DNA from: Bordetella bronchialis
GTDB taxonomy: Bacteria > Pseudomonadota > Gammaproteobacteria > Burkholderiales > Burkholderiaceae_B
Reading direction: 5' to 3'
Assembly (NCBI RefSeq): GCF_001676705.1
Contig: NZ_CP016170.1
Location: 1,364,001-1,428,000 of the forward strand
Length of the DNA stretch: 64,000 bases
Shown here: positions 1 to 9,338 of the stretch, in pieces
How positions within the stretch are numbered: position 1 is the stretch's first letter
Layout of the letters: each line of letters starts with the position of its first letter
The notes under the pieces: model-generated
The model's database searches: none
Seen by the model: only the letters and a program-made list of their open reading frames with translations
Told to the model about the DNA's origin: nothing
Made by a program: the position numbers and the translations under genes

Positions 1-350
1 CGACCACGTCCACGCGCATGGACAAGTTCACCGACATGATGCTGGACAAGACCGGGCTCATCGCCATGATCGGCAAGTCCGAGCGCGGCCCCGTCGCCAT
101 CGAGGCCATCCGCAAGCACCAGTCGGCCTATTTGATGGCGGTGGGCGGCGCGGCCTACCTGGTCAGCAAGGCCATCCGCGCGGCCAAGGTGCTGGCCTTC
201 GAGGACCTGGGCATGGAAGCGATCTACGAGTTCGAGGTCAAGGACATGCCGGTGACGGTCGCCGTGGATGCGCAGGGCACTTCGGTGCATACCACCGGTC
301 CGCGCGAATGGCAGGCCAGGATCGGCAAGATCCCCGTCGCGGTGGCATAA
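1..350 (+). CDS. Fumarate hydratase class I, C-terminal part (5' end outside window)
   Basis: This is the C-terminal part of a class I (4Fe-4S) fumarase, which interconverts fumarate and malate in the TCA cycle. The reading frame is open from base 3, giving TTSTR before the first in-window Met. Motifs typical of the family's C-terminal beta domain follow: MDKFTDMML, IGKSERGP and the run ending in LGMEAIYEFEV. About 115 codons are present and most of the protein lies upstream of the window. The stop is TAA at 348-350. A second, unrelated fumarase (class II FumC) is encoded at 11943-13340, so the organism has both oxygen-sensitive and oxygen-stable enzymes. Whether this is the single-chain or two-subunit form cannot be decided from the fragment. 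Confidence 0.9.
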   Translation, partial: TTSTRMDKFTDMMLDKTGLIAMIGKSERGPVAIEAIRKHQSAYLMAVGGAAYLVSKAIRAAKVLAFEDLGMEAIYEFEVKDMPVTVAVDAQGTSVHTTGPREWQARIGKIPVAVA

Positions 351-500
351 CCGACGTGGCCCGGCCGCCGGCCGTGCCGGTCGGGCATGGCGGGCGAGCG
401 GCGGCACGGGCGTCGCAATGCCCGGCAAAGAATTGCGCGCTGAAATTACGGTCCGGGAAATGGCCGCCGATCTACACTCTGCCGCTTTGGAGACCGCGCC

Positions 501-1364
501 ATGGCGGACAGATCATCGCTGGGCTACACCGCGGCTTACCGCGATCCCGTCGGCGGCGGTTACCCGCTGGGCAACGGCTACCGCGGCTATCTGCCGCATT
601 TGATGCGGTTCGGCGCGCCGGATTCGCGAAGTCCGTTCGGACGCGGCGGCTTGAACTGCTACGCCTATTGTGCCGGCGACCCCGCCAATCGGCGGGATCC
701 CTCCGGCCACATGAATGTCCCCGGCGAGATAATGGAGGACGTCGAGCGGTCCTTGGCGCATCCGGCCGAAGAGATCCGCGCCCGGGACGAGCCTGCCGCC
801 AGGGAAGAACCCGCGGCCATGGACGTACCCATCGCGGCGGAGCAGGCCCGGGCGGCCGCCGCCGTGGAAGCGGACCGGCCCGGACCGTCCCGCAGGACAG
901 CCAGGCCTGCCCGGGCATCCGCCGCACGTCGCGACGAGTGGGGACCGGCGTTCGATACGCACTGGTCAGGAAAGTACGGTGCCCACGAAGGCAGGGTGGC
1001 GAGCGCGCTCGCCGACTTGCGGGAAACCGTCGTCACGCTGGAAGACGATTTGTACGACCTGGAGGACCAGCTGGTGGTTCACTCCATCGATCCCCGCCGG
1101 AAAGACGTGCGCACCGCCTACGACAGGGTGCGGTTCGCGCTTCGCGTGGCGAAGATGAAAGAAGCCACATTGCCTGCGATTTCCATGGGGCTTCCCGGTA
1201 TCCGGAGGATATATCTCGGAAACCGGCGAGCCGAGCTTGGGGAGCGCCTTACCGGCCTGGACCGCCTGCTGACGAAACTGGCGGACCGGTATTTCGCGGC
1301 CGCACCGGCAGAGGAAGGGCCTTCGGCGCTGCGCGATGCGCTGATGGCCGACGATGACGAGTGA
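501..1364 (+). CDS. RHS repeat-associated core mini-protein with unknown C-terminal region
   Basis: A 287-aa protein whose first 70 residues match the RHS-associated core: LGNGYRGY, LMRF, SPFGRGGLN, YAYCAGDP and a closing NRRDPSGH. Full-length RHS proteins are very large and carry YD repeats before this core; none are present here, nor is there a signal peptide. The rest has an Ala/Glu/Arg-rich linker (about residues 85-145) containing PGPSRR and a charged, probably helical C-terminal half ending in DDDE that I do not recognise. The ATG at 501 has GGAG 8 bases upstream, so the short form looks like a genuine gene start. Small RHS-core orphans occur in other proteobacteria, and in large RHS toxins the region after the core is the variable effector domain. 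Toxin function here is unproven and no immunity gene is evident. It converges on folK. Confidence 0.65.
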   Translation: MADRSSLGYTAAYRDPVGGGYPLGNGYRGYLPHLMRFGAPDSRSPFGRGGLNCYAYCAGDPANRRDPSGHMNVPGEIMEDVERSLAHPAEEIRARDEPAAREEPAAMDVPIAAEQARAAAAVEADRPGPSRRTARPARASAARRDEWGPAFDTHWSGKYGAHEGRVASALADLRETVVTLEDDLYDLEDQLVVHSIDPRRKDVRTAYDRVRFALRVAKMKEATLPAISMGLPGIRRIYLGNRRAELGERLTGLDRLLTKLADRYFAAAPAEEGPSALRDALMADDDE

Positions 1365-1407
1365 GCCGGAATGCGCGCGGCCGCTGGATCCTGGCCGTCG
1401 TTAGACG

Positions 1408-1959
1408 TCAGCGGTGCGGCGCGGGCGCATCCCCGCCAGGCAATATTCCGATGTCCTGGCCGCCGCAACGGGCCAGCAACGTGTCCAGCGCTGCCCCATC
1501 CAATGTCATGCCGGGCGCCAGGTCGCGCAAGGGCGCCAGCACGAAGGCGCGTTCCCGCATGCGGGGATGGGGCAGCGTCAATCGCGGAGTGTCCATGCGG
1601 ACGTCGCCATAAAGCAGCAGGTCCAGGTCCAGGGTGCGCGGCGCATTGCGGTAGGGGCGTTGGCGGCCGTGCCGCAGTTCCAGCGCCTGCAGCGCATCCA
1701 GCAGCGCCAGCGGGGCGAGCGTGGTGGCCACCCTTGCCACCGCGTTGACGAAGTCCGGACCGCTCGCATCGACGGGAGCGGTACGGTAGAAAGGCGAGGC
1801 GACGCAATCCTGGATTCCGGGTATCGCCGCCAGTTCGCGCAGGGCCTGGCGCAGGGTCTGGGCGCTGTCGCCCAGGTTGGCGCCCAGGCCGATATAAGCG
1901 ATGGCCTGTCCCGCCGGGACGGCGCATGGCGTGGCCGCGCCGCTGCCCGTTGCCGCCAT
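1408..1959 (-). CDS. folK: 2-amino-4-hydroxy-6-hydroxymethyldihydropteridine pyrophosphokinase
   Basis: HPPK transfers pyrophosphate from ATP to 6-hydroxymethyl-7,8-dihydropterin, the step before dihydropteroate synthase (folP, also in this window at 42557) in folate synthesis. Family signatures are visible: IGLGANLGD near the N-terminus, PFYRTAPV, and the catalytic stretch RNAPRTLDLDLLLYGD followed by LPHPRMRERAFVL. I start at the ATG at 1959, 4 bases below the pcnB stop, giving 183 aa. A longer reading to 2034 would overlap pcnB and only add low-complexity Ala/Thr sequence. The tight spacing implies transcription with pcnB, an arrangement common in proteobacteria. Confidence 0.93.
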   Translation of the reverse strand: MAATGSGAATPCAVPAGQAIAYIGLGANLGDSAQTLRQALRELAAIPGIQDCVASPFYRTAPVDASGPDFVNAVARVATTLAPLALLDALQALELRHGRQRPYRNAPRTLDLDLLLYGDVRMDTPRLTLPHPRMRERAFVLAPLRDLAPGMTLDGAALDTLLARCGGQDIGILPGGDAPAPHR

Positions 1960-1963
1960 GGCC

Positions 1964-3349
1964 TTACTCGTCGTGGCCGTGCGTGACGGCGACGGGTGGC
2001 CGGCCATCGCCTCCGCTGCCACCGCTGCTGCCACGCCGGCGCGACCGGCGGCGGCGCGGCGGAACGTCTTCCTTGGTGCGCGGGGCGCGGGATGCCTCGT
2101 CTATCATCTGGGCGCGCGTGATGTCGTCGGCATTGGCCAGGTCCATCCACCACTGCGCCAGCACGCTGTCGAACTCGCCGGCGGCGGCCCGTAATTGCAG
2201 GAAATCGCAGGCGGCACGGAAGCGCGGCTGTTCCAGCATCCGGTAGATCGTCTTGCCCACGCGGCGCTCGAAGCGCGGCTGCATGAACCAGATTTCCCGC
2301 ATGTCCGAGGAAAAGCGCCGCTGGATGGCGAGTTTTTCGGTTTGTTCGTCCAACACCGAATCGGCCGCCTGCAGCAGCGCCGGTATCGGCAGCTCGCCCT
2401 GTTTGCAGAGCTCCCGCCAGCGTACTTCGACCTGTTGCCACAGCAGCGCGGCAAACAGGAAGCTCGGGCTGATGGTCTTGCCCGCCCGCACGCGGGCATC
2501 GGTCCGTTCCAGCGCCAGTTCGACGAAATGCTCGCCCTGGGGCTGTTCCAGCACCACGTCCAGCAAGGGCAGTACGCCATGGTGCAGGCCCTGCGCGCGC
2601 AACTGCCGCAGGCAGTCCATGGCATGTCCGCAGGTCAGCAGCTTGAGCATTTCGTCGAACAGGCGCGAGGCGGGCACGTTCTCGATCAGGCTCGCCATGG
2701 CCCGGATGGGCGCGCGCGTTTCCTCGTCGATGGTGCCATTCAGCTTGGCGGCGAAACGCACGGCGCGCAGCATGCGCACCGGATCCTCGCGGTAGCGCCT
2801 GGCCGGATCGCCGATCATGCGCACCACGCGCTTCTTCAAGTCGGCCACGCCGTTGTGGTAGTCGATGACCACCTCGCTCAGCGGGTCGTAATACAGGGCA
2901 TTGAGCGTGAAGTCGCGGCGCGCCGCGTCCTCTTCCTGGCTGCCGAAGACGTTGTCGCGCAGGATGCGGCCGTGTTCGTCGGTTTCCTGGTCTTCGGAGG
3001 CGGGCGCGCGGAAGGTGGAGGTTTCGATGATCTCCTGCCCGAACACTACGTGGACCAGCTGGAAGCGGCGGCCGATGATGCGCGCGCGCCGGAACAGCGG
3101 GCGGATTTCCTCCGGCGTGGCGTTGGTGGCCACGTCGAAGTCCTTGGGCTCGATGCCGACGATCAGGTCGCGCACCGCGCCGCCGACGATGTAGGCCTCG
3201 AAGCCCGCTTCGCGCAGGACTTCACAGACCTTGATGGCATGCCGCGATACGTTGCGGCGATCGATGCCGTGGCGCTCTTTCGCGATACGTTGCGGGCCGC
3301 GCGCCGGGAACAGCCGGGCGACGAACTTTCTTATGGTTTCCGTGATCAT
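1964..3349 (-). CDS. pcnB: Poly(A) polymerase I
   Basis: Adds poly(A) tails to RNA 3' ends and so promotes mRNA and antisense-RNA decay. The class II nucleotidyltransferase head is clear: GGAVRDLIVG followed by the metal-binding DFDVATNA, then RRDFTLNALYYDP and the RNA-binding domain starting GDPARRYREDPVRMLRAVRFAAKL. The chosen start MITETIRKF at 3349 gives 461 aa, 5 bases after the stop of the upstream phosphatase gene; the longer frame to 3403 would run into that gene. The C-terminus is strongly basic ([11 protein letters not shown]) and then Gly/Ser-rich, as is usual for PcnB tails. Separation from the similar tRNA CCA-adding enzymes rests on overall length and this basic tail. Confidence 0.92.
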   Translation of the reverse strand: MITETIRKFVARLFPARGPQRIAKERHGIDRRNVSRHAIKVCEVLREAGFEAYIVGGAVRDLIVGIEPKDFDVATNATPEEIRPLFRRARIIGRRFQLVHVVFGQEIIETSTFRAPASEDQETDEHGRILRDNVFGSQEEDAARRDFTLNALYYDPLSEVVIDYHNGVADLKKRVVRMIGDPARRYREDPVRMLRAVRFAAKLNGTIDEETRAPIRAMASLIENVPASRLFDEMLKLLTCGHAMDCLRQLRAQGLHHGVLPLLDVVLEQPQGEHFVELALERTDARVRAGKTISPSFLFAALLWQQVEVRWRELCKQGELPIPALLQAADSVLDEQTEKLAIQRRFSSDMREIWFMQPRFERRVGKTIYRMLEQPRFRAACDFLQLRAAAGEFDSVLAQWWMDLANADDITRAQMIDEASRAPRTKEDVPPRRRRSRRRGSSGGSGGDGRPPVAVTHGHDE

Positions 3350-3354
3350 CGAAT

Positions 3355-4053
3355 TCAGGACTTCGCATCTTCCATGTGAACGAACAGGTCCAGCACCTGC
3401 CATCCTTTCGCTTGCGCGAGTTGTCGCAATGCAGGGCTGGGATTGGTCGCCACCGGGCGCGTGACCGCTTCGAGCAGCGGCACGTCGTTGATCGAGTCGC
3501 TATAAAAAAACGTTTCGGAAAAATCCGCAAGGGCCAGGCCCATTCCGGCCAGCCATTCGTTGACCCGGACCACCTTGCCCTCCTTGAAGCTGGGCGTGCC
3601 GGCGATGCGGCCGGTGTAGCGGCCGGCGACGTATTCGGGCACGGTGGCGATCAGGTGCGGTACGCCGAAGGCCCGGCTGATGGGGGCGGTGACGAAATGG
3701 TTGGTGGCCGTGACGACGGCGCACAGGTCGCCGGCTTCCAGGTGCTGCGCCACCAGGCGTATGGCGCGCGCCTCGATGGCGGGACGGATGACCTGCGCCA
3801 TGTAGTCCTCGTGCCATAGCGCCAGATCGTACGGAGTATGGGCGGAGAGCAGCCCCAGCATGAACTCGGCCGATTGCTCGGCGGTGAGTTCGCCGCGGTT
3901 GTAGCGCGCCATCAGCTCTTCGTTGCGGGCGCGCGCTTCGTCCGGGTCGCCGGCGCGGCCGGTGCGGGCCAGGAAATCCGCCCACTGGTAGTCGCTATCC
4001 AGGGGCAGCAAGGTGTGGTCGAGATCGAAGAGGGCCAGGCGTGCAGCAGTCAT
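3355..4053 (-). CDS. HAD-IB family phosphatase (SerB-like)
   Basis: A 232-aa HAD superfamily hydrolase. Motif I is FDLDHTLLPLDSD with the nucleophile Asp near residue 10, followed by a helical cap; motif II Thr lies in AVVTATNHFVTAP and the motif III/IV region is FYSDSINDVPLLEAV. This layout and length fit the HAD-IB subfamily, which includes phosphoserine phosphatase-like enzymes and histidinol-phosphate phosphatases seen in betaproteobacteria. The substrate cannot be read from the sequence. The start ATG overlaps the hda stop in an ATGA arrangement, indicating translational coupling in an hda-HAD-pcnB-folK operon. Confidence 0.85.
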   Translation of the reverse strand: MTAARLALFDLDHTLLPLDSDYQWADFLARTGRAGDPDEARARNEELMARYNRGELTAEQSAEFMLGLLSAHTPYDLALWHEDYMAQVIRPAIEARAIRLVAQHLEAGDLCAVVTATNHFVTAPISRAFGVPHLIATVPEYVAGRYTGRIAGTPSFKEGKVVRVNEWLAGMGLALADFSETFFYSDSINDVPLLEAVTRPVATNPSPALRQLAQAKGWQVLDLFVHMEDAKS

Positions 4054-4751
4054 GAGGTAGGGGTATCCGGGTCCGCCAGCATTGCGCGCAGCAGCGGTAT
4101 GGTCAGGGGCCGGCGCGTGGCCAGCGAATAGCGGTCCAGGGCGTCCAGCAGCGCGGCCAGGCGCCGCATGTCGCGCTCGTAATGGGTGAGCATCCAGTTG
4201 ATGACTTCCGGTGCCAGCTGCAGACCTCGTTCGGCGGCCTGCGCGGAGAGCGCCGCCAGTTTGTCGGCATCGGACAGCGGATCCAGCCGGAACACCAGGT
4301 CCCAGCCCAGGCGGGTACGCAGGTCTTCGCGCAGCGGCATGGCCAGCGGCGCGCGGTCGCCCGCGACGGCCAGGGCGAACGCATGCTGGGTCGCCGCCGA
4401 TTCGCGCCAGCGATTGTACAGGGCAAACAGGGCGGCCTGCCCGGTGTCGTCCATGCGGTGCAGGTCGTCCACCGCCACGATGGCGGGCATGGCGTCCGTG
4501 GGGTGCGCCTGGGCCAGGCCGGCCAGTTCCGCGCCGGCATCGCGGGCGCCGATATAGCGGCCTCCCGGCGCGCCGGCGATGGCGCGCAGCAGGTGGCTGC
4601 GCCCGCAGCCGGCCGGGCCCCACAGGTACAGCGCGTGTCCGGGCGCCAGCCGGCGCGCCGCATCCAGCGCCTGCCCGTTCGGCCCCGCGATGTAGTTGCC
4701 GAGCGAGGGCGCCGGCTCGGGAAGGACGTCTAGCAGCAGCTGGCGGTTCAT
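4050..4751 (-). CDS. hda: DnaA regulatory inactivator Hda
   Basis: A DnaA-like AAA+ protein of 233 aa that, with the DNA-loaded sliding clamp, stimulates ATP hydrolysis by DnaA and blocks re-initiation. The N-terminus [13 protein letters not shown] resembles the clamp-binding QL motif of Hda. The Walker A segment reads GPAGCGRS, with Arg in place of the usual Lys, which also occurs in enterobacterial Hda; Walker B is [10 protein letters not shown]. The short C-terminal lid ([21 protein letters not shown]) lacks a DnaA DNA-binding domain. First gene of a minus-strand cluster, divergent from purM with about 170 bases between. An upstream in-frame ATG at 4799 exists but adds only Arg-rich sequence. 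Confidence 0.9.
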   Translation of the reverse strand: MNRQLLLDVLPEPAPSLGNYIAGPNGQALDAARRLAPGHALYLWGPAGCGRSHLLRAIAGAPGGRYIGARDAGAELAGLAQAHPTDAMPAIVAVDDLHRMDDTGQAALFALYNRWRESAATQHAFALAVAGDRAPLAMPLREDLRTRLGWDLVFRLDPLSDADKLAALSAQAAERGLQLAPEVINWMLTHYERDMRRLAALLDALDRYSLATRRPLTIPLLRAMLADPDTPTS

Positions 4752-4921
4752 TGCGATCGGGCGGGCGCACCGGTGCCGGCGGGCCGGGCGGCGCGGCACG
4801 GATTCCCGCGGTGGAAAGTCCGTTCAGGCGCCGGTTGGCGGACAAATGGTGGGCTCATCGTAAAATCAGGAAGGCTGACTCGAAAAATCCCGCAATTTTT
4901 ACATACCCCACGGTTTTCCTC

Positions 4922-5971
4922 ATGACAAATCAACCTTCCGCCCCGTTGACCTACCGCGACGCCGGTGTCGATATCGACGCGGGCGACGCCCTGGTCGACC
5001 GCATCAAGCCGCTGGCCGCCCGCACCATGCGGCCCGGCGTGCTGGCAGGCATAGGGGGCTTCGGCGCGCTGTTCCAGGTTCCCGGGAAATACCGCGAGCC
5101 CGTGCTGGTGTCCGGGACCGACGGCGTGGGCACCAAGCTGAAGCTGGCATTCCAATGGAACCGGCACGATACCGTGGGTATCGACCTGGTCGCCATGAGC
5201 GTCAACGACATCCTGGTCCAGGGCGCCGAGCCCCTGTTCTTCCTGGATTACTTCGCCTGCGGCAAGCTGGCCGTGGATACCGCCGCGGCGGTGGTGGGCG
5301 GCGTCGCGCGCGGTTGCGAACTGGCCGGCTGCGCGCTGATCGGCGGCGAAACGGCGGAAATGCCCGGCATGTACCCGGACGGCGAATACGACCTGGCCGG
5401 CTTCGCCGTGGGCGCGGTGGAAAAGTCCGCCATCATCGACGGCAAGTCCATACGTCCCGGGGACGCCATCCTGGGGCTGGCGTCCAGCGGCGCGCATTCC
5501 AACGGCTATTCGCTGGTGCGCAAGATCCTGGATCGCGCCGGCGCCACGCCCGGGCAGGAATTCCATGGCGGCACGCTGGGCGATGCCGTCATGGCGCCCA
5601 CCCGCATCTACGTCAAGCCGGTACTGGCCGCGCTGGCGGCCCATGGCGCGGCCATCAAGGGGCTGGCCCATATCACCGGCGGCGGCCTGGTCGAGAACGT
5701 TCCCCGCATCCTGCAGAGCGACGTGGCGGCGGTGCTGAACCGCGACGCCTGGCGCATGCCGCCCTTGTTCGGCTGGCTGCAGCAGCAAGGCGGCGTCGCG
5801 GATGCGGAAATGCACCGAGTGTTCAATTGCGGCATCGGCATGGTCATCGTTGTGGATGCGGCCCATGCCGACGCCGTGGCGGCCACCCTGCGCGCGCAGG
5901 GTGAAACGGTGGAACGCATCGGGGAAATCGTTGCCCGGCAGGGCGACGCGCCCCAAACCGTCGTTCGCTGA
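4922..5971 (+). CDS. purM: Phosphoribosylformylglycinamidine cyclo-ligase (AIR synthetase)
   Basis: Catalyses ATP-dependent closure of FGAM to aminoimidazole ribonucleotide, step five of purine synthesis. At 349 aa it is of normal length. Visible family sequence includes [37 protein letters not shown], the nucleotide-binding [24 protein letters not shown], and [18 protein letters not shown] use the ATG at 4922; the open frame extends far upstream over hda but that part is antisense to a real gene. The region just before it (about 4855-4920) is locally AT-rich and is the likely promoter region. Followed by a 210-base gap containing a short tandem repeat. Confidence 0.96.
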   Translation: MTNQPSAPLTYRDAGVDIDAGDALVDRIKPLAARTMRPGVLAGIGGFGALFQVPGKYREPVLVSGTDGVGTKLKLAFQWNRHDTVGIDLVAMSVNDILVQGAEPLFFLDYFACGKLAVDTAAAVVGGVARGCELAGCALIGGETAEMPGMYPDGEYDLAGFAVGAVEKSAIIDGKSIRPGDAILGLASSGAHSNGYSLVRKILDRAGATPGQEFHGGTLGDAVMAPTRIYVKPVLAALAAHGAAIKGLAHITGGGLVENVPRILQSDVAAVLNRDAWRMPPLFGWLQQQGGVADAEMHRVFNCGIGMVIVVDAAHADAVAATLRAQGETVERIGEIVARQGDAPQTVVR

Positions 5972-6070
5972 GGCCGCGGCGGGCGTCCGCCCGGCTGCAT
6001 GACACCGAGGGCCCTGGTGATCCATGGGCCGTCGGTGCAGGCGGCATGGGGCCTTATGGCGCCGTAATCT

Positions 6071-6128
6071 CAAGGTGCTGTGACCTTGATGTGCCGTGAC
6101 CTTGATGTGCCGTGACCTTATGCTGCCG
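6071..6128. repeat. 16-bp tandem repeat, about 3.5 copies
   Basis: The unit TGACCTTGATGTGCCG occurs at 6081-6096 and 6097-6112 exactly and at 6113-6128 with a few changes (TGACCTTATGCTGCCG). A partial copy lies at 6071-6080. It sits in the gap between the convergent genes purM and miaA and contains no credible reading frame. The function is unknown; replication slippage could have produced it. Confidence 0.8.
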
Positions 6129-6181
6129 CGAAATTTATAGGCCGGTTGCGCTGCCGGCGCCCATGACATCCAGGCTCGTCC

Positions 6182-7141
6182 CTACCGGCCCTGCGGCGCG
6201 TCCAGGATGCGCGCACAGGCCGCCTCGACCCGCGCGGCCGCGTCGGGCGCCAGGCAGTCCACGACCGTACGGTCCGGCAGCGCGCGCAGCCATGTGATCT
6301 GGCGCTTGGCCAATTGGCGCGTGGCGGCGATGCCTTGTTCGCGCGCGGTGGCCAGGTCGATCTCTCCGTCCAGGTGGCTCCAGATCTGCCGGTAGCCCAC
6401 GCAGCGTACCGACGGCAGGGCGGTATGCAGATCGCCCCGCGCCCGCAGGGCACGAACCTCTTCCACCAGGCCCTGTCGCAGCATCAGGTCGAAGCGCCGT
6501 GCAATGCGGTCGTGCAGGACGGCCCGGTCCGAGGGCTCCAGGCTGATCGTGATGTAGCGATGGTTCGCCCCGGGGCCAGAAGGACGGTCGGCGGCGCGCC
6601 GCAGCAGCGCCGACATGGGCTGTCCGCTGACGATGCATATCTCCAGTGCGCGCTGGATGCGCTGGCTGTCATTGGGCGCCAGCCGGGCCGCCGTTACCGG
6701 GTCCAGGCGCGCCAGCTCGTCGTGCATGGCGGGCCAGCCGATTTCCGCCGCGCGGGCTTCCAGCGAGGCGCGCAGCACGGGATCGGCCGAGGGCAGGTCG
6801 TCCAGCCCGTCGCGCAGCGCCTTGAAGTACAGCATGGTGCCGCCCGCCAGCAGCGGCACGCGGCCGCGTGCGCGGATGTCGTCGATCAGCCGCAGCGCGT
6901 CGGCGCGGAACTCCGCCGCCGAATAGGCCTGCGCCGGGTCGCGGATATCGAGCAGGTGCTGCGGCACGCTGGCCCGTTCCTGCGCGCTGGGCTTGGCGGT
7001 GCCGATGTCCATGCCGCGATAGATGGTGGCGGAATCGACGTTGACGATTTCCAGCGGCCAGCGCCGCGCGAGCGCCAGCGTGGCGGCGCTCTTGCCGGCC
7101 GCCGTGGGGCCGGTCAGGCAAAGTATGGGGGAGGCCGTCAT
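6182..7141 (-). CDS. miaA: tRNA dimethylallyltransferase
   Basis: Transfers a dimethylallyl group to A37 of tRNAs that read UNN codons. The P-loop [15 protein letters not shown] is at the N-terminus, followed by [28 protein letters not shown] and [16 protein letters not shown], all diagnostic of MiaA. The total of 319 aa is normal. It lies 24 bases downstream of the mutL stop on the same strand, and mutL-miaA pairing is conserved in many proteobacteria, so co-transcription is likely. Confidence 0.95.
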   Translation of the reverse strand: MTASPILCLTGPTAAGKSAATLALARRWPLEIVNVDSATIYRGMDIGTAKPSAQERASVPQHLLDIRDPAQAYSAAEFRADALRLIDDIRARGRVPLLAGGTMLYFKALRDGLDDLPSADPVLRASLEARAAEIGWPAMHDELARLDPVTAARLAPNDSQRIQRALEICIVSGQPMSALLRRAADRPSGPGANHRYITISLEPSDRAVLHDRIARRFDLMLRQGLVEEVRALRARGDLHTALPSVRCVGYRQIWSHLDGEIDLATAREQGIAATRQLAKRQITWLRALPDRTVVDCLAPDAAARVEAACARILDAPQGR

Positions 7142-7165
7142 GCCCGGGCGCGCTGCGTCATCGCG

Positions 7166-9238
7166 CTATTGGCCGCGCAGGAAGAGCCGGTCCAGCTCCG
7201 ATACCGACCATTGCACCCAGGTGGGCCGGCCGTGATTGCACTGGTCGGCGCGTTCCGTCGCTTCCATGCGGCGCAGCAGCGCGTTCATCTCTTCGATGGT
7301 CAGGCGGCGGTTGGCGCGCACCGAGCCGTGGCACGCCATGGTGGCAAGCAATTCATTGCGCTGCTCCGTCAGAAGGCGGGAAACGCCCACCGTCGCCAGA
7401 TCGCGCAGCACCGCGCGCGCCAGGGACTCCACGTCGCCGCGCGCCAGCAGCGCCGGCACGGAGCGCACCGCGATGGAGGCCGGGCCCGCCGGCCGCATGC
7501 GGAAACCCAGTTCTTCCAGCTGCGCTTCGCATTCCTCCACCAGCGCGACGTCTTTTTCCTGCGCATTGAATACCACCGGCACCAGCAGGTCCTGGCGCGG
7601 CATGCTGCGCGCGTCCAGGTCTGTTTTCAGCTGCTCGTAAACGACGCGCTCGTGGGCGGCGTGCATGTCCACCAGCACGAGGCCCCGCTTGTTCTGCGCC
7701 AGGATGTAGATGCCGTGCAGCTGGCCCAGCGCCATGCCCAGCGGGTGCTCTTCGGTCTCGGATAGCGTGGCGTTGCCGGGGGCCGTCTCGCGCAACACCG
7801 GCGCGCCGCCGGCGGCATCCCGCATGGCCCACGCATCGCCGACGATGCCTGCCTGTCCCTGGCCGTCCAGGCCGCGGACGGCGGCGCCCTCCGGATCCGC
7901 GTGCGGATCCCGCGATACCGCGTTGTCCCGTCCCGGCGCTTCCAGCGGACGGTACAGGCTTTGCCAATCGGCGGCGTTGGCCGACGTGCCGTGCAGGCGG
8001 AAGGGAACCTGCGTATGAGGCCGCGGCGGCGGAAAGCCGGCGCCCAGCCCGCGATACGCGTTGGCTGGCGCGGTCGCGTGGCCCTCACGGCCGGCGTAAA
8101 GCCGCGACGGCGTATCGCCAGCCGCCATGGCGCGGCCGTCCCGCTCGTACGGGGCGGCGCCGGGCGGCGCGACCGTGGCACCCGCCGGCGCGAATGCGTC
8201 GTTGCGCGGCGTGCCGGCGGGCGCGCCGGAGACGCCGGCCACGCCTTGGCCACCGGTCTGCGCCAACGTATCGGAAACCGCCTGGGATACGAAGCGGTGG
8301 ACGGCACCGCTGTCGCGGAAGCGCACCTCGTGCTTGGCGGGATGCACGTTGACATCGACGGCCGCCGGATCGATGCGCAGGAATAGCACGTAGGCCGGCT
8401 GGCGATCGCCATGCAGGACGTCCGCGTAGGCGCTGCGCAAGGCATGGCTGACGGTGCGGTCGCGCACGTAGCGTCCGTTGACATACAAGTACTGGCGGTC
8501 GGCGCGCGCGCGCGCCGCGGTGGGCCGCGTGATCATGCCCGTCAGCGCCACCGGTCCCAGCGCGCGCTCGATCAGCAGGCCCTGGTCCGCGAATTCCGCG
8601 CCCAGCACGTCGCGGATGCGTTGCGGCGGATCGGCCGGCAGCCATTGGCGGTGGGCGCGGTCATGGTGGAAGAGACGGAAGGCGATGTGCGGGTGGGCCA
8701 GGGCGATGCGCTCCAGGGCGTCCAGGCAGTGGCCGAACTCCGTGGCTTCGGCGCGCAGGAACTTGCGGCGCGCCGGGACGGAATCGAACAACTGCCGTAC
8801 ATCCACGGTGGTGCCCGGCGGGCCGGAGGCGGGCGCGAGCTCGCCGCTGCCGGCATCGATCTGCGAGGCATGCGCCGCGTCCCGGGTGCGGGAAATAATC
8901 GTCAGCTGGGCGACCGATGCAATGGATGCCAGGGCCTCGCCGCGAAACCCCATCGACCCCACGGCCTCCAGTTCGTCCAGGCTGGCGATTTTGCTGGTGG
9001 CATGGCGGCGCAGCGCCAGCGGCAGTTCCTCGGCCGGGATGCCGCCGCCGTCGTCGGTCACGGCGATGCGGCGGATGCCGCCGCCCTCCAGCCGTACTTC
9101 GATTGCCCGCGCCCCGGCATCGATGGCGTTTTCCAGCAGCTCCTTCAGGACGGACGCCGGGCGTTCGATGACCTCGCCGGCGGCGATCTGGCTGATCAGA
9201 AGGTCGGGAAGGGCGGCAATGGGGCGGCGGTCGGACAT
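7166..9238 (-). CDS. mutL: DNA mismatch repair protein MutL
   Basis: The matchmaker ATPase of mismatch repair, 690 aa. The GHKL ATPase domain shows [19 protein letters not shown] and [10 protein letters not shown] within the first 110 residues. A Pro/Ala/Gly-rich linker spans roughly residues 335-490. The C-terminal domain carries [12 protein letters not shown], matching the DxHAxxExxxxE endonuclease motif, and near the end CNHGRPT, matching the CPHGRP-type metal-site motif. Enterobacterial MutL lacks these and depends on MutH, so this protein is probably a nicking endonuclease itself. Upstream of miaA on the same strand, and divergent from the DedA gene across 100 bases. Confidence 0.96.
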   Translation of the reverse strand: MSDRRPIAALPDLLISQIAAGEVIERPASVLKELLENAIDAGARAIEVRLEGGGIRRIAVTDDGGGIPAEELPLALRRHATSKIASLDELEAVGSMGFRGEALASIASVAQLTIISRTRDAAHASQIDAGSGELAPASGPPGTTVDVRQLFDSVPARRKFLRAEATEFGHCLDALERIALAHPHIAFRLFHHDRAHRQWLPADPPQRIRDVLGAEFADQGLLIERALGPVALTGMITRPTAARARADRQYLYVNGRYVRDRTVSHALRSAYADVLHGDRQPAYVLFLRIDPAAVDVNVHPAKHEVRFRDSGAVHRFVSQAVSDTLAQTGGQGVAGVSGAPAGTPRNDAFAPAGATVAPPGAAPYERDGRAMAAGDTPSRLYAGREGHATAPANAYRGLGAGFPPPRPHTQVPFRLHGTSANAADWQSLYRPLEAPGRDNAVSRDPHADPEGAAVRGLDGQGQAGIVGDAWAMRDAAGGAPVLRETAPGNATLSETEEHPLGMALGQLHGIYILAQNKRGLVLVDMHAAHERVVYEQLKTDLDARSMPRQDLLVPVVFNAQEKDVALVEECEAQLEELGFRMRPAGPASIAVRSVPALLARGDVESLARAVLRDLATVGVSRLLTEQRNELLATMACHGSVRANRRLTIEEMNALLRRMEATERADQCNHGRPTWVQWSVSELDRLFLRGQ

Positions 9239-9338
9239 GGACGATGGTGACTCAGGGTTTGCGATTGATTTTAGCCCTGGTGTCGCGTCGGCTATAGTCG
9301 CGGGCTACGCCCCCCTTTCCTTCTGTGATTTCGCCGGC

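Noticed and set aside
308..1357. 349-codon frame overlapping the RHS-core gene
   Set aside because: It is an Arg/Gly/Pro-rich shadow frame typical of GC-rich DNA; the frame at 501 has family motifs.
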